A stretch of 64,000 nt of DNA from Saururus chinensis. Its lineage: Eukaryota; Streptophyta; Magnoliopsida; Piperales; Saururaceae. Position 1 is the stretch's first letter. The number at the start of each line of letters is the position of its first letter. The notes under the pieces are model-generated. The model worked only from the letters and a program-made list of their open reading frames with translations, made no database searches and was not told the DNA's origin. The DNA lies in the NCBI GenBank assembly GCA_035235625.1, contig CP141140.1:52199351-52263350 (forward strand), in the 5' to 3' direction. This document shows, one piece after another, positions 57,536 through 64,000 of the stretch. The position numbers and the translations under genes are program-made.

Positions 57536-58705
57536 CCTCTCACTTCTCTCCTACCTTCATTCTCTCTCTTCTCTCTCTCCCTCCTCATTCTCTCTCTCTC
57601 CCCTCTCTCTCTCTCCCCTCTCTCTCTCTCTCCCTCTCTCTCCCCTCTCTCTCTTTCTCTCTTCTTCCCTCTCTCCCCTCTCTCTCCTCTCCCTCCCTCT
57701 CTCTTCCTCCCTACCTCCGTCTCTCTCTCTTTCCTCTCCTCTCTCTCTTCCTCCCTCTGTCTCTCCTCTCTATCTTCCTCTCTCTCCTCTCTATCTTCCT
57801 CTTTTTCCTCTCCCTCCCTCTCCCTTTCCCTCTCTCTTCCTCTCTCCCTCTCTTTCTCTTCCTCTCTCTCTCTCCTCCCTCCCCTTAGTCTCTCTCTTTT
57901 GTTTTAATTTTTTTTTAAATTATAGTAGTAACGCATACCAGTATGTATCGCTACTACATAAGTTAGTACCAACGCATATTAGTGTACATCACTACTATAC
58001 TCGACTAGTAGGGACACATAAGTCTATCCGTCGCTACTACTTGAGTATAGTAGCGACTATACATTTTTTATTTTTTTTAAATTATAAAAATAATGTATAA
58101 TTAAACTTTTTTCCACCCCTCTTTCTCTCTCTCTTCTCTCTCTCTACCCTCTCTCCCTCCCCTCTCCCTCTTGCTTCCTCTCCTCTCTCTCTCTCTTCTC
58201 TCTCTCTCTCTTCCTCTCCTATATCTCTCCTCTCTCTTTTCTCTCTCATCTCTCTCTTCCTGTCCTCTCTCTCTTCCTCTCTCCTCTCTCTCTCTCCTCT
58301 CTCTTCTCTCTCTCCTTTCCTATCTCTCTTCATCTCCTATCTATCTCCTCTCTCTCTTCCTCCCTCTCTCTCCCCCTCTCTCTCCCTCTCTCTCTCTTCC
58401 TCTCTCCCCCTCTCTTCCTCTCTCTCTCTCCCTCCTCCCTCTCCTTTCTTTCTCTCTTTTGTTTTAATTTTTTTAAATCGTAGTAGTGACGCATAGGTCT
58501 ATGCTTCGCTACTACTTGAATATAGTATCAACGCACCTCTCTCTCTCTTCTCTCATTTTTCTCTCTCTTCCTCCCTCTCTCTATCTCTCCTCTCCCTATT
58601 TCTCTTTCTCTTCCTCCATCTCCCTCTCTCCCTCCTCCTCTCCCCTCTATCTCCTCTCCTCTCTCTCTTCCTCCCTCTCTCTCCCTCTCTCTCTATTATA
58701 TAATT
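57536..58705. repeat. CT tracts alternating with GCGACGC-type palindromes
   Basis: CT tracts at 57,536-57,895, 58,110-58,470 and 58,530-58,705, separated by TAGTAGCGACGCATA-like words at 57,930-58,060 and 58,480-58,525. Same unit design as 54.1-55.25 kb. Leu/Ser-rich frames here are artefacts. Confidence 0.9.
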
Positions 58706-59259
58706 ATTTATTAAATAAAATTAATTAATAAAGATATTTGAGACACTTGTTTACAAGCATCACTATTAGTTCTAAATTTTTAATTTTTTATGTTAAATTC
58801 ATATCTATTAGCTACGCTTGCTGTAAGCATTGCTAATAGTCTAATTTTTTGCAACAATGTTGCACAATTGTCACTATTATGAAACCTATTAGCAATTCTT
58901 ACAAAATAGCGTCGCTAATAGTTATGATTTAAAAAAAATTTAATACTAGCGATACATAATACAAAGTGTCGTTAATATGTTTAATATTATTGACACTTTA
59001 TACTATTTATTGCTAATATATACTATTAGCGTCGGTTAATAAAAAGCATCGCTTATAGTGAATTTTTTTACCATTTTTATATGCCACAATTAGTAATTTT
59101 TAGCGACGTTTGTGTGTGCATAGCTAATAGTACATTTTGTTAAAGTACCATAAATAATAATCATGTCCATTAAAAAAATTTTATTCACAAATAAAATATC
59201 AATAAATAAATTATTAATAGGCATAGACAAATTTTCTTCGCTAGCTATTTAGCAGAAGA

Positions 59260-61361
59260 CCTAATAAGGTAAAAAAAGCTATATCCCCAGCCGCAGAAGC
59301 CATCTACCCCTCAGCCGCCAGACTATTGGAGCACATCCGATGTGCCACATCGTAGTGTTGCATCACGCCAAAGCAAAGTTGCCCCAGGACTCAGTCATGG
59401 GCATGGCGTGCTGCTCGTAGACTTCCTACGGTGCGTGCAATGTACATGGAGGTCGGGTGCTACGCGGACTGCGTCAAGAAGCATCTACGCAGTCGTATGC
59501 TAGACCACTCCCTAGTCCCCCAGCTGATGCCGGCCCAGCTTGGCAGCCTGCGGAGGGATAGCAGCGACAATGACCGAGCCTCTCAGAGCTCCGCCTGGCG
59601 GCTGACTGTATTTTTCGCCCACCTCTGTCCATTTGAGCCTTTCCTGTACAACATGGCCCGTCTAGACATAGTGACATACATATCGGAAATTCCACAATGG
59701 ATCATCAGGTTCACAGTTCTGTGCCCTATGCTTCCCCAACACCGAAGTCAACCATCAGTGTTAAAATGCATGACGACAAGAACCCTACCTATGCCGGCGG
59801 TTCAACCTTCCCCCCAGTAGAGCCTACACAAACAACTGCAACAGACTCCGTTCACACAAACCTCCTGCATGGGCTTCTGGCTGGGTTATCAGCTTCAATA
59901 TTTTTGTCTTTCTTAGGACATAACTAGAGATGTAACTTTCTGACCTGCCCCGCAAACTTAGTTATGTTAAGAATAAGTCCACAAAGCTGGTTATATCACT
60001 TAATGTCAATGAAGCCAGGGAGGGAAGGGAGGGGCCCTGGTATTGATTAGCCGGTCTCTTCGAAATAGCACCCCTTTTTATTGCTGACACATGGCTGCAT
60101 TGGCCCCCCGTAGAAGGCAAGAGGACCGGTTCCGCAAATTTATAACTCCTCTCTTTCGCTCTAGATTTATTGGGGCCATCCAAGCATGACATTAAACCCA
60201 TAATGGCCACCGAGGAGCCGTCTAGGACCGTCCAATTCACCATTCGGCGACACCACTCACAAAGATATAAAGGAGCGAAAGCTTCCTCCTCAGTCCTCAA
60301 CCATGGGACAAAAAAATTGAATTATAAGAGAACGATTTGGAAGCATATTTTATTCAAGAAACGGATAGCACATAGTGAATAAAATATTTGTGTGGGGCGG
60401 ATACATGCCGAGTATGCATGCAAACGGAGATAGCAGAGGAACGTACAGGTGGCTCCATGGCAACTAAGTACACATGAGTTTGAGGCCCACGCCATGTTCT
60501 AGAATGAGTTACCAACTAGTGAAGTTGACTATACACAGTAAGCACAAGGGTTTTAAATTAATGTTGAAAAAAAAATGCAGCATGGGACCCGAAGGTACAG
60601 ATATGCACCTTATCTTCTCACTGCCCTTTAATTCAAATAATGCTAATGTAGATAGCATGTTAGGATCGGTTTAATTGTTGCACCGAAGTACCAGCTGGGT
60701 CAGTGAGGCACATGCACTCTCTTCATCCATCATTCAAGGCCATGAGGTCAGGTTTAAGACTAATGTTTGGTATTGCAGAGAATCATGGCATTTAAGCTAG
60801 ATGGACTTACCCTAAGTATCTGCTTCTGTCGTGCACTAGTCTGGTTTCTCTACAGTCAATATTCAGTATCTTGAACCAGCAGCAAGTGGTATGGAAGAGT
60901 TAGTGCCAAAAGGAGTAGTGTGTAAAGATTTCTATGTCTATGGTTTTATTATGTGAAAGAAGATGAGCTTTTAACTTCTGCAAACAGGAATTAGGGTTCA
61001 GTGAGAAGTAATGATTTTCCCGGTGCGAACCACATTGAATGCACGCGGTTTTGTGAGGGAAGTGGTCCTTCACCAGCTGACTTTTTCATACTCATCAGTA
61101 AATGCTCATTTGCTGGCTTATTTTGACTCTTGGGAACCATTTTCCGATCATGGGTCAGCGTCCCCTTGACACCTTCTTCTCCTCTTGGGTCTATCTGTAT
61201 ATATATATGAGAAGAAACCGCTGCCTCGGACGCTTGTCCAGTTCCTTAGGATCGAGTGGGAGATTAGGAGCTCACAGGTGAATAGTTGTGAAGAAAATCG
61301 ACGGATCCTTTCAGGGCTTTTCCGGCCATCCTAGAAGAGAACATAGTAGAGAAGAGGTGAG
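59260..61361 (+). promoter_or_regulatory. Proximal upstream region and 5' UTR of the MYB gene
   Basis: About 2.1 kb, collinear with 49,215-51,268 of the pseudogene copy. It contains one extra short insert relative to copy 1 near 61,266 (AGGAGCTCACAGGTGAAT) and otherwise small indels. A TATA-like run is at 61,198-61,208. No other regulatory site can be named with confidence. Confidence 0.5.
61198..61208 (+). promoter_or_regulatory. Candidate TATA box of the MYB gene
   Basis: TATATATATAT about 155 bases before the start codon, preserved as a shorter run at about 51,124 in the pseudogene copy. Confidence 0.4.
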
Positions 61362-62603
61362 ATGGGAAGACCTCCTTGCTGCGACAAAATTGGCATGAAG
61401 AAAGGCCCTTGGACTCCTGAGGAGGACATCATCTTGGTTTCCTACATACAAGAACATGGTCCTGGGAATTGGAGGGCTGTGCCTACCAACACAGGTACAA
61501 TCCCCTGAATATATGCATGAGAAAGAAGAAGAAGAAAAAATAATTCTGATTCTGTTCATGCCTTGGTATTTTTATTAACAGATTTATTGGCGGTTTTATC
61601 ATACAATAATTTGCGTGATGCTCTATCCTCTTCCTTAAACAATCAATTTTTGGCCTTTTCCAGGTTTACTCCGTTGCAGTAAAAGCTGCAGACTTCGATG
61701 GACTAATTATCTTAGGCCAGGGATAAAGAGAGGAAATTTCACAGATCATGAAGAGAAGATGATCATCCACCTCCAAGCACTTTTAGGCAACAGGTAACCA
61801 GCTAATAACATGTCTTTTTTCTTGACATCAATTTTATGCTTCATTTTTTACATTGGAAAAGGTTAGATTCTGATGTAGTATATGCATCTCGATGTAGGTG
61901 GGCTGCAATAGCTTCTTACCTCCCTCAAAGAACAGACAACGATATCAAGAACTACTGGAACACCCACTTGAAGAAGAAGCTGAAGAAGCTTCAAACTGGT
62001 CTGGAAGGCGGTCAGGGAAATGGGTTTCAGGGCCTGCAGCCCATGGCCAAAGGGCAGTGGGAGAGAAGGCTGCAGACAGATATCAACACGGCCAGGCAAG
62101 CTCTCTGTGAGGCCTTGTCTCTGGAGGAAACAAACACGAACTCTGCCTTAACCTCTCCCCACGGATCCCATTCACTGAAAAGACCCATACAATCCTCCTC
62201 GCCCTATGCTTTGAGCACCGATAATGTTTCCCGGTTGCTTGAAGGGTGGATGCGAAGCTCCTCCCATAAGCCAAGTCAATCGACTTCGGACACCACTCGT
62301 TGCTCTTCCAACAATGTGAACAGGATGGACTCCACTTCCAGCTCCGGCACCACCCCTAGTGCCACCACCACCGACATCATATCGCCTGAAGCTCTGGAGT
62401 CACTTTTCGGCTTCGAATCATCTACCACAGACATGTCACAGTCTGCATCGATAGAGCTGTTCCAAGCTGAGAGCAAGCCTAACTTGGAGGAGCCGCAGGC
62501 ACCCTTTTCGCAGCTTGAGAAGTGGCTTTTCGATGAACCCGGGGCAACAGTGCAAGATCATATGTTGGGCATATCCTTAGATGTGGGTAGTGAGCTGTTT
62601 TGA
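61362..62603 (+). CDS. R2R3-MYB transcription factor, subgroup 1 (MYB30/60/94/96, myb-related 306-like)
   Basis: Three exons: 61,362-61,494, 61,664-61,793 and 61,898-62,603, with GT/AG introns in the usual R2R3-MYB positions; 322 residues. R2 (about residues 14-61) and R3 (about 67-112) are complete: [40 protein letters not shown] and [20 protein letters not shown]. These are followed by the subgroup 1-type HLKKKLKKL. The C-terminus has [13 protein letters not shown] and ends LEKWLFDE ... [13 protein letters not shown]. Known of the subgroup: nuclear factors acting in guard cells, cuticular wax, drought and defence responses. The specific role here is not shown. The start matches the family N-terminus exactly. 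A dead duplicate lies 10.1 kb upstream, and transposon DNA splits the promoter region about 2.1 kb upstream. Confidence 0.95.
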
Positions 62604-62624
62604 TGGGTTTACTTCAGTTATTCT

Positions 62625-62770
62625 TTTTTCCCTTTTCTTCTTCTCCCTCTTCGTGGTCTTCTTCTTCTTCTTCTCCTTTTCCTGTTCTCCTTTTTCTTGG
62701 TCTTCTTCTTCTCCTCCAGTTCTCCTTTTTCTCTGTCTTCTTCTTCTTCTTCTCTCTCTCTCTCTCTGTG
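62625..62770. repeat. TTC/CT-rich tract in the MYB 3' flank
   Basis: Degenerate TCTTCTTCTTCTCC repeat ending in (CT)n. Its beginning is shared with the pseudogene copy (52,150-52,260), so it predates the duplication. Confidence 0.9.
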
Positions 62771-64000
62771 GGGATGGAGGGAGGGCTTGTTTGTTTTCAT
62801 GTCAAGAGACCTTTGTAACTGATGATATGACTGTACCAGAGCCTGATTGGAGAAATCTTCCCGGGGAAATCAAGTGTAAATTAAAAATATCTAGTTTAGG
62901 CCATTATATGTATCGAATCTTGGAGAATAAGTTCATATCCATTGTGTGTCTGTTTTTTTTTTGCAACGGCAGGTCCATTGCCGATTGTTTGTTCAAGTAC
63001 ACTCTATTGTTACATATACTATGTTACTGATATCGCTCAATATCGAGCAGCAGCAGCCGTGTTGTTTCTGCTACTTTCATATCAAATTTCTTAAGTTTCT
63101 CTAATTCCTGGAAGACCGAGTTTGCGGTAAATGAGCTGCAAAGATAATCTATACTAACCGGTAAAACCACGGGTCCTGTCTTTTCTCCTTGTACCCTCCA
63201 GCAAGTAGTAAAAATCAGGCACATTAGAAATGCATCATCTGCAGAAACCAAGTCACATATCAAGATGAATTCAAGACAGTTGCCAGAGAAAGGAAAAAAA
63301 AGATGAATTAAAGACAATATATAGGTGTTGACAAGTGGGAAATGATAATTAGAGTTTGACTTTTGGCTACAGATGTGTGGCTGCAGTGTGCATGGATGGT
63401 CAAATCCATATTCGCTATTAAGTTATGTAGTTTTCAGTTCACAACGCAATAAGTGTGTAGATTATCAATGGGTCTAAGCATTCATCACTCAAAGTAGTTG
63501 GATTTTGACACACGATGAAGACGCCAAGGCAATGGCCATATCCTCGTAAAAAACACTGCTGTGAAAATTAAAGGAAGGCAGGTGCTGTTTTGAAGAGATA
63601 TTAAGGGATGCCAAGGACATGCTTCATAAACCATGGAGGTGTTTGCCCTGACTTCGAACCTCACTCCGTAAGCCACTTATGTAGGATTATATCTCAATTT
63701 ATCAAGTACATTTGATGGGTGAGCCTTGTAGTCCCCGAAGAGATTGATGACAGGATATAGAACTCAAAGGACTTGAACACTTTATTATATAAAAAAAATG
63801 AGATATTAAGGAGAGCAGTGAAGTACTGTTACTGATCATGAGGCTAATTAGAAGAGTTCTTGAGAAAACTGTGTGCATATTGAATATTGGCCACTTAAAG
63901 AATGGGAAGGGAATCATAATGTAGGGATTGTGTTGGAAATCTGCAGGTGGCCTTAAATGCATCACATGCCAAGTGTCTGACTTTTAATCTTTTTACTCGC
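62771..64000. other. Downstream flank of the MYB gene, no gene confirmed
   Basis: Minus-strand open frames at 63,317-63,024, 63,676-63,485 and 63,965-63,702 have mixed composition, but I recognise no domain. The first ends SVFQELEKLKKFDMKVAETT plus 11 more residues and could be a terminal exon of an unknown gene. Confidence 0.3.

Larger units (their letters stand above)
56460..59260. mobile_element. About 2.8-kb insertion in the MYB upstream region (includes CACTA-like arrays)
   Basis: Absent from copy 1, where the flanking sequences join near 49,215. It holds a GTCCGCG-rich part (56,460-57,200), a G-rich stretch (57,230-57,345) and CACTA-type subterminal words and CT tracts (57,410-59,147). 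It ends in ATTTTGTTAAAGTA, a decayed version of the ATTTTGTTGTAGTG terminus. It is probably composite. No coding capacity. Confidence 0.6.

Noticed and set aside
57505-58467. Leu/Ser/Pro-rich frames over CT tracts (also 54,618-54,875 and 58,486-58,728)
   Set aside because: Microsatellite translations only.
1-64000. tRNA, rRNA and CRISPR features
   Set aside because: No cloverleaf with A and B boxes, rRNA signature or spacer-type array was seen by eye. A dedicated scan (tRNAscan-SE, Infernal) would be needed to exclude weak cases.

Overview
This window is nuclear DNA of a flowering plant. It contains plant-only gene families (zinc-finger homeodomain, R2R3-MYB subgroup 1, HD-ZIP IV, RLCK-VII kinase, TOPLESS, plant mobile domain) and plant transposon classes (MULE with an OTU domain, Ty1/copia, Ty3/gypsy, LINE, CACTA, hAT and Stowaway-like MITEs). 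The very GC-rich ZHD coding region (about 10,030-10,640) set in AT-rich repeats suggests a monocot, possibly a palm-like lineage. That placement is an inference from composition only. Most of the window is transposon-derived.

Only two protein-coding genes look intact: a single-exon ZHD transcription factor at 10,111-10,926 (+) and a three-exon R2R3-MYB gene at 61,362-62,603 (+, MYB30/60/94/96 or myb-related 306 type).

Layout: 1-7.5 kb holds a dead MULE reading frame (SWIM + OTU), a probable solo LTR and a dead plant-mobile-domain gene. 9-11.7 kb is the ZHD locus. 12.2-18.1 kb is a mosaic of MITEs and duplicated blocks. 18.7-19.9 kb is copia, 20.5-22.2 kb an LTR-like block, 23.8-26 kb gypsy and 26.2-27.4 kb a LINE end. 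27.6-46.9 kb is a collinear inverted copy of 14.87-17.54 kb, split by two large insertions. One (about 29.69-38.56 kb) carries fragments of several unrelated host genes; the other (about 39.56-46.02 kb) is a CACTA-like element. 49.0-52.3 kb is a broken duplicate of the MYB gene and its upstream region. 52.3-59.15 kb is a long-inverted-repeat element plus CACTA terminal arrays, one of which splits the upstream region of the intact MYB gene. 59.26-62.8 kb is the intact MYB locus, and 62.8-64 kb is unassigned flank.

The most notable structures are: a window-internal inverted duplication that gives paralogous empty sites for several insertions; a cluster of captured gene fragments (kinase, TOPLESS, reductase, HD-ZIP IV, Q-rich) near arrays of a palindromic CATGATNATG motif; higher-order arrays alternating GCGACGC palindromes with CT tracts; and a MYB pseudogene, disabled in three independent ways, beside its intact sister.
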